A stretch of DNA of 64,000 nucleotides. It comes from Clusia tigrina. Its lineage: Eukaryota > Arthropoda > Insecta > Diptera > Clusiidae. The notes below the pieces were generated by a model. That model was not told where the DNA came from and did not search any database. It saw only the letters and a program-made list of their open reading frames with translations. The number at the start of each line of letters is the position of its first letter. Within the stretch, counting starts at the first letter, position 1. The stretch spans positions 372,001 through 436,000 of the forward strand of contig OV050033.1 in assembly GCA_920105625.2 (NCBI GenBank), given 5' to 3'. This document shows, piece after piece, positions 1-12,705 of this stretch. The translations under genes and the position numbers were made by a program.

Positions 1-1752
1 AGTATAAGTCGTAATAAGCAACTATATGCATAAAAAAGTACAGCAGTGTGGGTAAGAATATTGATGCGTAATGGACTTTTTAGAATTGCTTTGCCGTACT
101 CATATACAATGAGAATGGCGTATGCGCCAAAGGAATCCTCAAGTGGTAAGCATACAACTATGAATACTCCTCTTCCAGTTTTAACTCGCTTGCTTTTTGT
201 GCTCTTTGTGGAGCTGATATGGCCGGCCTTTTGGGTTGTAGGGTGAAACAAGGAAACATTTTGTTGTGTTTACGAATTTCATGCTTTGGCACATTTTTGC
301 ATTTAAATACGAAATTAAAGCATTAATTCCGCATTTTTGCGCCGACAATGATATTTGCAGCGAAAGAAAGCCCATAGAATTGTGCCAATTGGCAGCCGAG
401 TGGTTTGTAGGGTTCACAGAAATTGATTGGCTTTAGCGGTGCAGCGGTGCTAAAGTGCTTTGGCGAAGTGAGCACTGCTCAGTGCGAGAAGTTCAGTTGC
501 CGTGTTATGAAGAGGGAAGTGGAATTGATCTATTTAGTTGTTTTTGTTGTTACTGCTAATATTGTTGTTTGCTCACATGTAGGAAAATCTCGCCATTTGC
601 TGGCTTCTCCCTTTTAGCTCGGAGGTGCATTGGTGCTCATATAAGCCAATAAATTACTTTTGGCGTGTTCAAAGCGTATTAGCTTCGTATGTTTGTGCTT
701 ACCAATGCAAGTTTTACACTTATTTGTTTACTCTAGTCACTTCTGTTGCAGTGTCAGTGAACTTAACTTTTTGAAAGAAAATTACAATCACTACCATGAG
801 GGCAATCACAACTACATAAGTCAAGAATACCAATTTTCGTCGTCTGCCTTCGTTAGGTATGTTCATGATGTGAATTGAAGTATGAATTAGAATTTAACCT
901 AGAAATTAGAAAGAGAACACCACTGATAGGGAAAATGAAATGTTTAGTCACTGGGCAGAAGCAGTTAATGCCTTTGGTCGAACATAAGCTTTTCTCGGGA
1001 TTTAGTGTATATCACTGTGGCATCAATTTCTGTGGTGGAACAACTTTCCCACCCGCAGTGACTTAATTTTATCTTCGGCTTACTCTGCTGTCAAACTCAC
1101 TTTAAGAGCAACGGCTTCGTTTTTACTCGATCGACTTCGTTCGACTCGATTCTCTCTGAGATGCTTTCCGATCTTCGATGCTTACATCGCCATATAAATC
1201 AGCTCTATGTGACAATTTACTGTCAGTTATCGACATTTTTTAGTTTGGTTTCAACTAGGACACCTTAACTTAATAAGCTTCCTCCCTGGGCAGCGATGTA
1301 CCTTCCCCAACAAAAATTTGCTTACTAAAACAGAGGCTAGCGAGAGCACATGCAGATAGACCGTGTCGTCTTTAGTTTATCCTAGTTTCTACCTATTAAA
1401 AACTTCACCATGGCTTCTTATACTAGTTCTCTTTGCTTTCAGTATGTGCAACGCTACCAGTTTTGGCCGACACACAAACAACTTCGTAGAAAAGAGCAGA
1501 CTCACTCTCTCTGGCAGTTTAAGCAGTTGATTTTTTTCAATTTCTACGATGTGTGAATTTAAAATTTTCTTTTTGCATCAGTTACGTTCCAATTCTCTTT
1601 TATGCAATTTGTTATTAACCTTATTAGCCTTTTCGGCAGACCATTGAAACCGACAGAGAAGCGGCAGAGGAAAAGAAAGTGTGTGGGGTATGCTTTTTGG
1701 AGGAGGTGACCTTGTGTGTTTGTTGTCGAATGCGACAGAGAGACTCTTTTAC
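1..1752. other. Non-coding DNA at left edge
   Basis: No credible gene is seen. Open frames here are short, lack recognisable domains and occur on both strands. If the candidate exon at 1753-1977 (minus) is real, this stretch is the start of its first intron and the gene continues off the left edge. Confidence 0.5.
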
Positions 1753-1977
1753 CGTTATCAGCGAAGCATCCTCCAGAACATCAGACTTTAAGTTTCTGCC
1801 GCCACCGGCCAAGTTAGCGTTGCTCGCCAGCAGGACACTATTCAGTAAATTCTTAAAGCTCAACGAAGTGTAACTGAAGGGCGATAGCATTGTGAAAGCC
1901 GTTGCGCTGCCGCAGAGTTGCAACAGCAGGAGACAGACGGCGGGGGGCGACCAAATTCCACAAACACGGCGAATCAT
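1753..1977 (-). CDS. Candidate first coding exon of a secreted or membrane protein (partial)
   Basis: The minus-strand ATG at 1975-1977 sits in a good fly context (AAAAGTGAAATG). It opens a frame whose first ~27 residues look like a signal peptide: basic start (MIRRVCG), hydrophobic core (VCLLLLQLCG) and a plausible cleavage after SATA. About 48 further residues follow, ending in DVLEDASLIT, before an ACG|GTAAAAG splice donor at 1753/1752 in phase 0. The open frame runs on to 1624, but the downstream part is low quality, so I end the exon at the donor. Upstream minus-strand sequence (1978-2180) has the look of a fly 5' leader. I do not recognise the protein; no downstream exon was found, so the gene would extend off the left edge. 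It could also be a chance ORF. Confidence 0.33.
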
Positions 1978-2099
1978 TTCACTTTTAATCGTCTTGTGTA
2001 TTGCGAGGTTGCATTAACTGTAAACACTGAACACGCGGATAGTGTGGCGCGAAACGTTCCCGTAAGGCCAGCAAAACAACAACAAAAAACGCGAAGCCT

Positions 2100-2182
2100 C
2101 TCTAAGCACTCGACTGGCAACTTGGCTCCGGAGCCGCGTGAAATGTATTCACTTTTTTAATAGTAATTATAAGTTTTATAAT
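2100..2182 (-). promoter_or_regulatory. Possible promoter for the 1753-1977 exon
   Basis: On the minus strand there is a TATAAAA match at about 2175-2181. Further downstream is an initiator-like CCAGTCGAGTG near 2110-2120, followed by a leader of ~135 bp to the ATG at 1977. The spacing from the TATA match to the CCAGTCG is longer than the usual 30 bp, so at most one of the two is likely to be used. Inference only. Confidence 0.2.
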
Positions 2183-2554
2183 ACGGAGAGTGTTTGTAGT
2201 GTTTGCCTTATGATGAAGAAATGATTGGAGGTCGCTTACAATGCCCTACACGCCAATGATGATTGTGTTGAACTGAATACAGAGGCGCAATAATTGCAAG
2301 TTTGCCGCAAAATTTGGCAATCAATTCTATTCCAAAATTCCCCGTCGCGGATTTGTTTGCGAAGTTTAAACACTTTGAATACTTATGCTTCCGCTTAGCG
2401 TGAACGCTGCCAGTCAACTGTTTTGCCAATTTTTAAGACCACCATACCTGGCTGTAGCCGGACTGTATTTCTCTGGCATTGCTTCGGTGATCATGCTCAC
2501 CATGCTCGGTCTAACATGTTGGCTGTTGTTTTAGCCATTGTAACGAGCTAATAA

Positions 2555-2580
2555 ACAGAGAGACAGAGAGAGAGAGAGAT
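2555..2580. repeat. GA microsatellite
   Basis: Run of GA dinucleotides with small interruptions, followed by an AAAAG-type purine run to about 2597. Confidence 0.85.
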
Positions 2581-4388
2581 AAGAAAAGAAAAGAAAATAC
2601 TAGGAGGGAGAGTTCTATAACCCAGCAGAAACCCTGATTATTCGAAGCACCGAGTTTCCTTGCTTCCATTCCATGTTTACACAAGACCTGAATTTGGCAT
2701 AGGTCCTTGTTTGGAAGTAATGGCAAAGCTGTTAGTGTTTTAATTACTGATGTTTGGCTAGGCTTTAATATATGTATGTGAATTAAATTGAGTTCAATTT
2801 CGGCGTACAAAAATATTCGCTTGAAATCGTTTCATTCAACTAAGATTACATTGAGAGGATCATAAAATAGCCTGTGTAATGACAGCGGAGGTCTGTCTAA
2901 CACGAAACGCACAAATTATTTGAAATTATGATGGAAATAAAGAATTGCTTCTGAAGTTCCTTTGATTTAGTGTAGGTAAAATTTCATTGAATATACATAT
3001 GTATGTATAAACTATTCCTTTATATAATTTGCAAAGAGAGAAATAAAAAGATGACTGGCAAATACTGGATTCGGCACGCTGCCCTCTTTACTCATTGTTT
3101 TACTCGTATGTACATCGAATCGTCTCTTGCCGAACTCTCAGCTGAAATAGCCACAACGTGGATGCAGGCGAAACATGTTTGACCTAATGCTCGCATAGTT
3201 TATGAGGCCGCCTTCTTTTTACACTTGGTTGGCAGGTTTGCTAATGCAGAAGAGGAAGCAACGGTGGTGGCGGCTGCGGCGATAGTGGCGGCATTTGCGA
3301 TATGTGGTTCGGCAAGCATGTGGCATGCATTATGCTGCGGAAATGTTTGCGGTGTGCAAAAAAGTTACTGACTGTTATTGTGGCAGACGCAACGTGATTT
3401 GGCTCGTGACTAGCGCGTCTCGTGTAGCCCAGGCGGGTAGCAGTTTACTAACTTGGTTTCATTGCAGTGGCACTTGTAGCGGCAGCAACAGTGCAGCGGT
3501 GGCGGCGCTTGCTGGCCATGATCATTTCATTTGTCGCTCCTCTTTTGCTGTCTGCTCTCTTCTCGCATCGCTGCTTTCAATTTCTTTCTTTGGTCTTTTG
3601 ATTTTGTTTGTGGTAACCGCTGATCGAGCTTTGCGTTCACTGTGTTCGCTTCTCTCGAGGAATGCGGGAGGTGGGCATCAGTCAGCATAACAAACAAGTC
3701 GAGGGGGAGTTGCAATGAGCTTTTAGTTGACTCTGATCTGTTTCTTTCATTTTTTCAGTTGCGTTGTCTTTCGGTCTATGACGCTCTGAAATGTTTTCCC
3801 TAGTTTGTGCAAGGAATGTAACTGTTGCTTTCGCATTTGTTGCTGTTGCTCTACTACTTGCCTCAGCGTAATATAGTTTTTTTATTGCACGGTTGCACAC
3901 ACACGCACACACATTTAATTTTTTAAATATTTCTTTCATTTTTTTTGATTACGAGGCACTCGCTTTTGCATTTCAATGTTTCAGCCGACTTATTAAAGCG
4001 CTTAACGGGTGCCATTAAATTTTAATATTTCGCGGGTCTGTGGCAATACAATTTCCCAAATGTGCCTTCGTGGCACGCTCAGCTCTGCCTCATGTGTGTG
4101 CGCTAAATTTGGTAACAATTTCCAATTCTTTTCCGGGTCATTTTCATAAGTTTGACTTTTGTGGAGGGACCACCAACAAAACTATGTCAATGTAATAGAT
4201 TTGACTCTTAACTCTGGAATATGTACATACGTATGTATTTAGTAGTGCAAAAAGGTAGATGAATTTTTTTTTGTGGAGAATTATATTGTAGGTGTGCCGG
4301 CTGGACAGACTGACTACAGATCGGGAGCAAACAGAAAATGACGTCCATTGAACTGGTTAACGTAGCTCAACCATAACTACAATTTAGC

Positions 4389-4410
4389 ATACATACATAC
4401 ATATGTATAT
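4389..4410. repeat. CATA tetranucleotide microsatellite
   Basis: Successive CATA units merging into CATATGTATAT, a common fly intergenic simple repeat. Confidence 0.8.
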
Positions 4411-5555
4411 CATTTCGACAAAACAATGGAAACACACAAAATCGAGCATCAGTTGTTATGAGTGCTAAATAGGATGGATGCACTGCAACAAGCAGCGTAT
4501 TTTCCGGGTTTCGTTCATTCGTTCTCTACAATGGAAACTCTACTTTATAAAGTTCTACTTAGAGCTTACTTTTTTATGAAATGGTTTGTGGATAATACTA
4601 AAATTAGAAGACCAATTGAGCGGAAGCGAGAACGTTGTTAACTGGTATGTGCCAACAAATTTATGCAAAAATAAGGACAAAAAAATAGTAAATTCTTGAA
4701 TGTTGGTCAAAGAAGAGAAAGTGATAATAATTATCGTTGGGTGACAAAGAGCGCCTTTTAACAAGAATGTAAAAAAGTCAGCTAAACAACGCAATCATAA
4801 CTAACTTTGATAGTAGCGTTGGCCACAAGCAAGAACACACAATTTACGGAGGTTGCTAATTATACGAGGTTGATACTTATTACGAAAAACTCAAATATGG
4901 AATCCTTTTCTAAACAGAACTATGCTGAAGTTATTAGCTTTCTATGGGAAACTATTCGGCAAGTCAATGGCAGTTGAATGAGAGACATACACAAAAGGTA
5001 TACTTCCTAACACAAATAGCTTATGAAATGCTTTCGGTTTGATTGCTCTCTAGGAACTGCACATAGTGAGTTTTTCTGTGGTATTAGTCTTGAAGTCTAT
5101 GTAAGTAAAGAGGAAGCCTAAAATTTTATAACTTTAAGGTTTTACATAAACATTAACCCCATTTGTAGTAACAGTGAGAATCTTCTAGATTTAAAAAAAA
5201 TACTTAAATATAACGCAGAGGTATTTAACTGGATCTTGGTACCGAAGTATAACTAGAAGAATCCAGGCCTATTTGAAAGTCTGATCGACCATGTCATGAG
5301 GACGGTGATACATTGACAAACTTTGTAAACTATACTGCTACCATTAAAAGCAGACTGATCCAAATGGGATACTCTTTAATAAGTTCACCTCAGAGCAGAA
5401 TAGTTCTAAAATATTTAAAAACCTTAAATATAGTTTTCTGAGCTGTAATATATGTAAGCATGCAGAAAATATCTTTACTAGTTGTGGGATATTCTAGAGA
5501 GATATTGTTATAACATATTAATTCATTCTCACTCATTCCCTAATGCTCTGGTTCA

Positions 5556-5565
5556 GATACAAGTA
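5556..5565. repeat. Target-site duplication, left copy (SINE)
   Basis: GATACAAGTA, repeated exactly at 5776-5785. The two copies bracket the SINE. Confidence 0.85.
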
Positions 5566-5775
5566 TTATTTTTATTATTATTTTATTTTACACCATAATT
5601 ATTTATGATTGCCAGGGTTTAGGGGAATGAGTACTAGTTACTGATGCTTTCGACTCGAAGAGAAAAGATTTATGAGAGAAAATAATTTTTGAGACCAAGC
5701 CCAGGGCAGGATTTGAACCTGCGACTCTCTGAGTGTGAGTCTAACAAGTTTACTACTAGGCCACAGGGGGCGGCG
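5566..5775 (-). mobile_element. tRNA-derived SINE, complete, with 10-bp target-site duplication
   Basis: Read on the minus strand, the element starts with a tRNA-like head. An A box, TGGCCTAGTAG (5753-5763), fits TRGYNNANNNG exactly. A B box, GGTTCAAATCC (5709-5719), differs from GGTTCGANTCC by one base. The pair forms an internal RNA polymerase III promoter. A tRNA-unrelated body follows, then an AAAATAAAATAATAATAAAAATAA-like tail (about 5566-5592). The acceptor stem pairs only partly, so this is not a functional tRNA gene. The whole 210 bp is bracketed by identical GATACAAGTA copies, the mark of LINE-driven target-primed insertion. The exact duplication suggests a fairly recent insertion. 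The family name and the partner LINE are unknown to me. Confidence 0.88.
5709..5763 (-). promoter_or_regulatory. Internal Pol III promoter (A and B boxes) of the SINE
   Basis: A box at 5753-5763 and B box at 5709-5719, in tRNA-like order and spacing on the minus strand. Confidence 0.8.
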
Positions 5776-5785
5776 GATACAAGTA
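5776..5785. repeat. Target-site duplication, right copy (SINE)
   Basis: GATACAAGTA, identical to 5556-5565. Confidence 0.85.
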
Positions 5786-8659
5786 AATTTCACCACTGGA
5801 GTGTAAAATAGATATGAGATTTAAATTGAGAACGAAACCGATGGTATGCGAATAAATAGTACAGAGTTGCACAATATAGATATACTTTAAATTAATAACA
5901 AAATGACATTTACGAATTTTTCAAATATATAAATATAAATATATATAATAACCAAATAAACTGACATTTTCCTACGATAGCAAGCATAATCAAAAACTCC
6001 TCTCAGGATCACCGCAGAAGCATCTAAGTTGAGAGTTTTAATTATGATTTTTCACGACTCACTGCGGCTTTCAGTGAACAGTCAAAATGTGCTGATCTCC
6101 TTATCTCCTCTCACTTGAGACCTGATTGATTTTGCCTTCAAATTATCTAAGCTGAGAAACTGTTCGAATTTGGAGATGCTTTGCGGTACACCAAACCTGT
6201 AAAAAATTTCGATGCAAAACTTTGATGTCAAGGCGACTAGTAAGGCACAGCAGCGCGACTAAGGAAATAACAACAGTGCCAAAAATGGCTACAGAAAACG
6301 TACGCGAAAATATTGAATACGCACAAAAAGAATTTCATGAACACACGCCTCAAAACTGCAGCACTGGACGAGGTTGCGGCTGTGCAAAAAATTCAACATT
6401 GGCCTTAACTGCCTCGCCAGTTGTGGTACAGGCAGTGTTCACAATTGCTGCCGAAAACTTTCCACACTGGTCCAGCAGCCGTTGCGTGCATTTAACAGTG
6501 AGTATTTGTGTTGCTGCACTGCATTAAACATCACTCGCCTCGCGCAGCCCTACTAAGGTAAACAGTTATGCCTACTATGGCTGATGCGGCGGTTGTGGCA
6601 ATTCTTGCAACATTTCTGTTTAATTTGGTTTTCAACACAAAATTTGACAAAAAGGCTGTGTTCCGTCTGAAAGTAGGGAATAAACATTACAACAACAACG
6701 AAACCATTAAAAAATACATAATGCCGGTGCTATGTTTGCTAATACTTGAAATAAAATGCCATGACAAGGTCACAAAGTGCAACCTAGCCCGACCCCGCTG
6801 AGCGTTTTTCTGTTTTTGCTAGTTGTCGTTATGCTTTACTCTGTTGTAGTTTCTTTTTGGGTGCTTAAATAGTGCATGACACTGAAATGCCATGACGGAG
6901 CGGTATCACTGCAGAGTTGAAAGTTGTAGGAGATAACGGCAGAGGGAAGCTGAAGAAGCAGCAGCGCTGGTTTTATCAGAGTACCCACGGCAACCACGAT
7001 GGCCTTTCTTGCAGTTAATCCGTTTTAACCTTGGCTGCAATTCCTTTTAAGCAAATTTTTGCTTGCTTTAGTTTTTTTTCTGCTGTTTTGTCGTTCATGT
7101 TGTTGTGGCTAATAATGTTGTAATCGTCTGTAGCCGCTGCAGCTGAATTTAATTTCGCTAAATGCACTTTTAAAGCCGCATGCTACTATTGACACATATT
7201 TACGAAGCGCGCTTTTGAAACTGGAAAAAGCGTGACAAGGACAACACACTTCAAAGAAAGACACATCAGCACACGCGCATGCACACACAAACATATTCAT
7301 ATATCTATGCAAACAAAAGGCAAAGGAAACTGCAGCTATGAAATGCAGCTCCCTTGGTACATTAGTTGCAATCTGTTAAAATTCTTTTCGTTTTTGAATT
7401 CTGCCAGAAAACTGCCTTCTCCAAAATTAATGGTAAAACGTCCTTTGGTGAGTGCACAATACTGCGTTAAACAAAGTATCCCGTGACAATGAAATGCCTA
7501 TTTATCGAAAATGCTATTGTGATATTTTGCGAATTGCTAAATAAAAAAGGAACTCAAAATCTGCGGTAGTTCTAGAGCTGAACGTCGACAATTGTCTTTT
7601 TAGACTTTATTTATTGAAATAATGGCGGAGATGAAACAAAGCTTAAGGTATGCTTAAATTACAATGGGTGTGAACAGTTAAATGCTCGTGGTTTAATGGC
7701 TACGCACCTTAAGAAAGAATACCCATGCGATATATAAGTGTATAATCATAATTAAAATGACAAATCAATGAAAGTGACCATCTTACTTAATCTGTTCAGA
7801 TCATGACGAGTCAGTTGAATTTATGTACACAAATCGAGATGGATATTGTTCGCGTTCAAGAATATTTCCCAATAGCTTCGTTGACATAATTTGTCCTTCT
7901 AGAACTAGATATTTCCATTGTTATGCACTGTCTACTCTCGAAAGCCTTACTATATCGGAGTTCACATACAGCGCATACTCTTCTATTTAATATGCTTACA
8001 TGATCACATGTTGAAAAGAGTTATTCTTCGCTACGAAATTTAAATGTCGGCGTATTTATGGCCACAGTGAATTTTTAGTGTGAGTGCATCTGCGGATTAA
8101 CGCTTCCTTTATGATTACTTTTAAAGTTTTGAAATTTTGTGAAAATATTTTGGCCTTGCTTAGTTACTGGGCCAATGAAACCACATCTGATTTTCAGACT
8201 CACATTCTACCTTACGATTATTTTGTATTGCAGAGTGTGTTCATTCATTATTTCTCTAATTGGAAAGCATTAAAATGAAATTATTCTCAATACTTTCCCT
8301 GCCAATTTGACTTGGCCGCTGAAAGGAATATTCACTTTTGACAACACTCGGCAACAGTTCGAATTTAAAATGTACTCGCAGAGCTGTTAGTTTCCTTTTC
8401 GATTGATTTTCGCATTTCGTATTGACTTTCGTATTGATTTTCGCATTTTCTCCACTTTTGACGGAAAAATCTTGTAAATTGTTCAAATGGAAATCCATTT
8501 TTCCACTTCTACAATTCGCTCCCCCCGTAATTGTGGACACCACACTTCACTGTCGATATATTCGGTAACAAATTCCACTTCCATTTTACGATTCGATACC
8601 ATATGAATTCACATCTCCGTTGCGCTTGCGTAATCGTGCCACCGTCCCCATATTGGAAT

Positions 8660-8850
8660 GTGGCGTTCAGTTCGGTGTGCTGTCATTTCTGTTTACATAG
8701 CAGCTCGGCCAGGAGCTGTTTAGAGGAACCGGCAAACCGAGTCGCTAAGCGGTGTGAGCAGACGGCGTTTTTCTTCGTGACTCAACTAAAAAAGCTTACT
8801 GCAGTAATTTCTACGCAAATCATAGTTTAGTAGTTAACAACAAAAAAAAT
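8660..8850 (+). promoter_or_regulatory. Possible non-coding first exon or promoter
   Basis: GCGTTCAGTTCGGTGTG contains a perfect fly initiator TCAGTT with the A at 8669. It is followed by ~180 bp that resemble a fly 5' leader and end in a CAA/AAC-rich stretch. No TATA box or DPE at the right distance was found and no coding exon follows, so this is weak. Confidence 0.18.
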
Positions 8851-11800
8851 GTACAAACAACAGTGATGTTAATAACACAAACAAAACAAAGCAATCGAAA
8901 ACCAAAAAAGTGGTAAATGTTAATTTTACCATTGCAACTCGATTTGGAACTGGAACTGACTGGTATTGGTCTCGAAGCATAACGCCATAACAACAACATT
9001 TGTCAACCACTTAACACAATTGTTGTTGTCGGTGTTGTTATTGCTATTATTGCAGTTAGTTGCGAGAGCGCAGACAAGCACTGATAACTTGGTAAATGTG
9101 TCATGGTGCAAAAATTGTTCCTGATTACCCCAGTCATGCCTCCGTGCAAAAAGAAGAGGCTGTGTTGGTGGTTTAATCTGCATGCAAGGCGTGGAGTGAG
9201 GAAAATACGTTGCTCGTGATTAAGGCAATGCAAATATGCCAATTTTTATTATTTTGTAAAAGTGTGGCTCGTGTGATTCTTGTTAGCAAAGAGGATCAGG
9301 AAAAGGAATAAACAGTGTGTAACAACCCGCAAAGTGCTAAGCCCACGCTCATTTGTATATGTCATTTCAGTATTTGAAATGGCATTTTGGGAATATATTG
9401 TATCCAATTTTTGAGGGGAGGGGGTGGGAATAAATTCAAAAAGCTCTTTTGTACACTCTGTAACATCCATTTGTGTTAATCCAACGCTTGGGTTGGTAAC
9501 AAGAATACTGTTTCAGGGACACATGAAGCTAGTTGCTTGCAATGCCCTTTGGGAGCTGTCATACGTCTGCCTGAAATTATCTTCCAATACACTTAATTAT
9601 TTATATTTTTTACTCGACGTGTGGTACCCAGTGAAATCGGTTGTTCTTCATGAATGACATTGTGTTAAGGAGGCGACTAAAAACTTGTAAAAACCATTAA
9701 TTAGATTGCATAGAAACTCTTCGTTCAGGCACATAGGATCATAGATTCATCTGAGTATCACTGTCACTAATATGCATACAAAGATAAGGAGTGGGACTTC
9801 AACAATTGGGAATCCGAACTTTATTTTTTCGGGACTTGTTTATAGAGAAGAACGGCTCTTTTGGTGAAAAGGTTTTTATTTCTTCTATTAGGCCAGTAAT
9901 GAAAAATCACATACTCGTATACGACATAGTACACACACTTTTATCTCCTTATGGTTGTAGTGCTGACAGAGTTGTAGGGAATCCATCTCTGAAGGAAATT
10001 TGCAAGGACAATAAAGAGCTGCCAGAGTACAATAAATATAGTTTTACTATCCCGACTTGCTCGATCCTCTCAGAGTATTAGGAACTGTTTTGTATTTATA
10101 TTCGCTTTTGGGAGTATGTGGGCTCTATTTGAGTTCTATTACCTCATGGTGGCATAAGTAAATCACCCGATTCAAATGTGGCTCTCGAATGGGTTCCAGC
10201 TCCTGCTCCAATCACAACGTCGTCTGCGTCTAGATGGACAAAATAACCGCTTTTAATTTAATATAATTACCAGTTGAATTTCAAACAGTGTTGCAACATT
10301 TCACACTGCCATTTCGATGGACACATTTACTCGAATTCATAGCCCCATTGGAGGCCGCTATGTGAGCCAATTTAATTAATTTTACACTATTTTTAATTGT
10401 CTGTTTTTCAGTTTTCTTTTTCCATCTGCATCTGTAATTGAGTTTATTTCCCTTTTATATGATTAGGTTATTATTGTTGTTGGCGTTGCTGTTGTTGCTG
10501 TTTTCTTTCGGAAGTTGCGTCAGGTTGAGAGCCATAGCAAAAGGAAGGTTAACTGAAACTGGTTGCAAATTGTTCGTCTGCCATTCTCTTATATAAGTTT
10601 ATGACTTTTTAATCTCTCTATTTGCCATAAAAAGTGTTGCACATGCAAAATCAGCTAGTTTTAAACTTTTAATTGCGGCACTTTGTGGCAGTGTGTGGAA
10701 CGAGTGCACATCACACGTGGTTCATTCAGAAATTACCTGGGCTAGAGTAAACAAATCATTGCTCTGGTCAACATCAAAAGTGTTAGTACCTTTTTTATGT
10801 ATTTCAAAATTGTGTCATCGCCCGATTCAGTTCATCTACCTATGCAAAGGTGTGTTAACACTAATTCACTGCAATAAAAATAGTAATGGAGCTGGAGTAT
10901 ATTTATAGCTATGCGAAATCTCGCTATGACTTATGTGAATCTATCAATCTAGTATAACCAATTCAATTCATGTTGTCTTTCCAAGCCACAGATACCTTGA
11001 TTTAAATTCGTCTTAGGCGAGAGTGTCAAATATCTCATATAAACTAGTAAATAAGTGTTGAATATCCTCCAAAACAATTTTCCAACTCGAATCCGTTGCC
11101 ATTTCGATGTCTTTACATGAGGTAAATTTCCCCTTCTCTTCTGTGTTGCTTTGTTTTTGATTACATTTTACATAAGAGCTATATCCGTCTGTAATTAATG
11201 CACACTTTAAAACCCTGGCACGTAATTTTAATCCTCCAATTTTATGGCATTGCTTCGTCTTCCATAATAATTTAATCGACTTGTATAGTTCGTTAGAAAA
11301 TGTCACCTGCTCCTGGCGTCTTCTGCTTTCTGATCTCTTTCTCTTTAACTTTCTGTATTGAAAGTTGTCCTTTTTTGATACCTCTACGCTGCGATTGAAT
11401 TTCCACTATTTTTACATGTCGGTTTAGGTCTCCTTGGAATATTTTTATCAGCACTCTTTAAAAAAATTTTTGCTTTTTTAGAAATTCTCGTTCTATGTTC
11501 TTCCACCATTATACTCCAATTCTTTGTTGATTTATTTTTTACATCTGCAGCAAATCTTATTTTTGAACTTCTTTGGTAGTTTCGGACCTGAAAATATGCT
11601 GCACTTTTAGTACCAATTACGATATGGAAGTATATTTTCAGATACATCAAAAGCACCCAAAATGCACACAAATGTATTTACTGCACTACAAGGGTGTAAT
11701 CTCACCTTGAAATTGGTACAACTTTATTTACAGTGTATACGTTTTAGCTCACGCTCTGTGCACCTTTCATCGCAATTGCTGCGTTTCTGGAATGTACAAA

Positions 11801-12564
11801 TTGAACAGTTTCAAACAGACGTTAGCAGCCGCAGTTAAAACAAGTCGAAATAAACACTTCTGCGATAATTCCAAAAGAAAAAAGCTCATTAAAGGACTTA
11901 TAATTAATTAATTTCTGATGCTCGTTGCGCGTGGTGAAATGTTAGTTTGCATAACGGTCGTGAAAAGGACTTTCAGCAGCCACAAATACACAGCAGCGCT
12001 CGGCTAATTATCAGCGCTTTTATGCAACTTCACGTTGCGTAGTGTTCAGTCTGCACAACATTGTTGGATATAGTATTTATCTTCAGGTTGGTTGGTGGAT
12101 CTGCATTAACAGTCCCCCTGCGCCGACAGCACGACTATGATCGACACAAAAAATATGTCGGTTGGAGAGGCGTGAAAAGGACTTATCAGTCTAGACAAAA
12201 TAATGTGAAAATAAATAAACCCCCGCCAAATGAGACCCAGGGATCGAAAAGGATATGCAAGAATACCGAAAACAGAACAGAAAAAGCGCATAGTGCAACC
12301 GAATTTATTGAAATGCACCAAATAATTGGGGTTTGGGTCACATTGTTTGCTGTTAAACATAAGGACTTCGTCAGCCACACGAATACTGACAAAAATGACA
12401 ACAATAACAGCTGTAAACAACAAATGTTTACTATTGCTGCCCTATCCCGCCCTCTGCGTCACAATTGCTGGTGTGGTAACTAACTGGGTTTGGTGTGTAT
12501 GAATGGGATTGTTCCTCGGCGCACATACACAGTAGCAACATTCAATATAAAAGTGTTACTATTC

Positions 12565-12705
12565 CTGGCGCTGTTGTTGGTATCGGTGTCTGGGACCGTG
12601 TTAGAGTCGGTGTTGTTGATGTTTATGCAGGGACTATTGTTTTTGTTTTGGTCGGTGTTGTTGTTGTAGGTGGTGTTGTTGCTACTAGCGCTGGTATTGG
12701 CGCTG
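12565..12705 (+). repeat. GTT/GGT-rich low-complexity stretch
   Basis: Imperfect GTTGTT/GGTGTT units over about 140 bp. The 73-residue plus frame here is Val/Gly-rich only because of this repeat. Confidence 0.75.

Larger units (their letters stand above)
2190..5555. other. AT-rich non-coding DNA
   Basis: No gene is seen. The stretch holds low-complexity pieces: a GA run near 2555-2580, a CA-type run near 3895-3912, and a CATA tetranucleotide run near 4389-4410. The 131-residue plus frame at 3295-3690 overlaps minus frames, has no domain and is Ser/Ala/Leu-rich; I treat it as chance. Confidence 0.6.

Noticed and set aside
3295..3690. 131-residue plus ORF
   Set aside because: Ser/Ala/Leu-rich, overlapped by opposite-strand frames, no domain.
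5690..5775. tRNA gene at the SINE head
   Set aside because: The A and B boxes fit, but the acceptor stem pairs only partly and the sequence runs on into a SINE body and tail flanked by a target-site duplication.
12061..12483. 140-residue plus ORF
   Set aside because: A minus ORF of 105 residues covers the same DNA, no domain or splice signals are evident, and the end is Asn/Lys low complexity.
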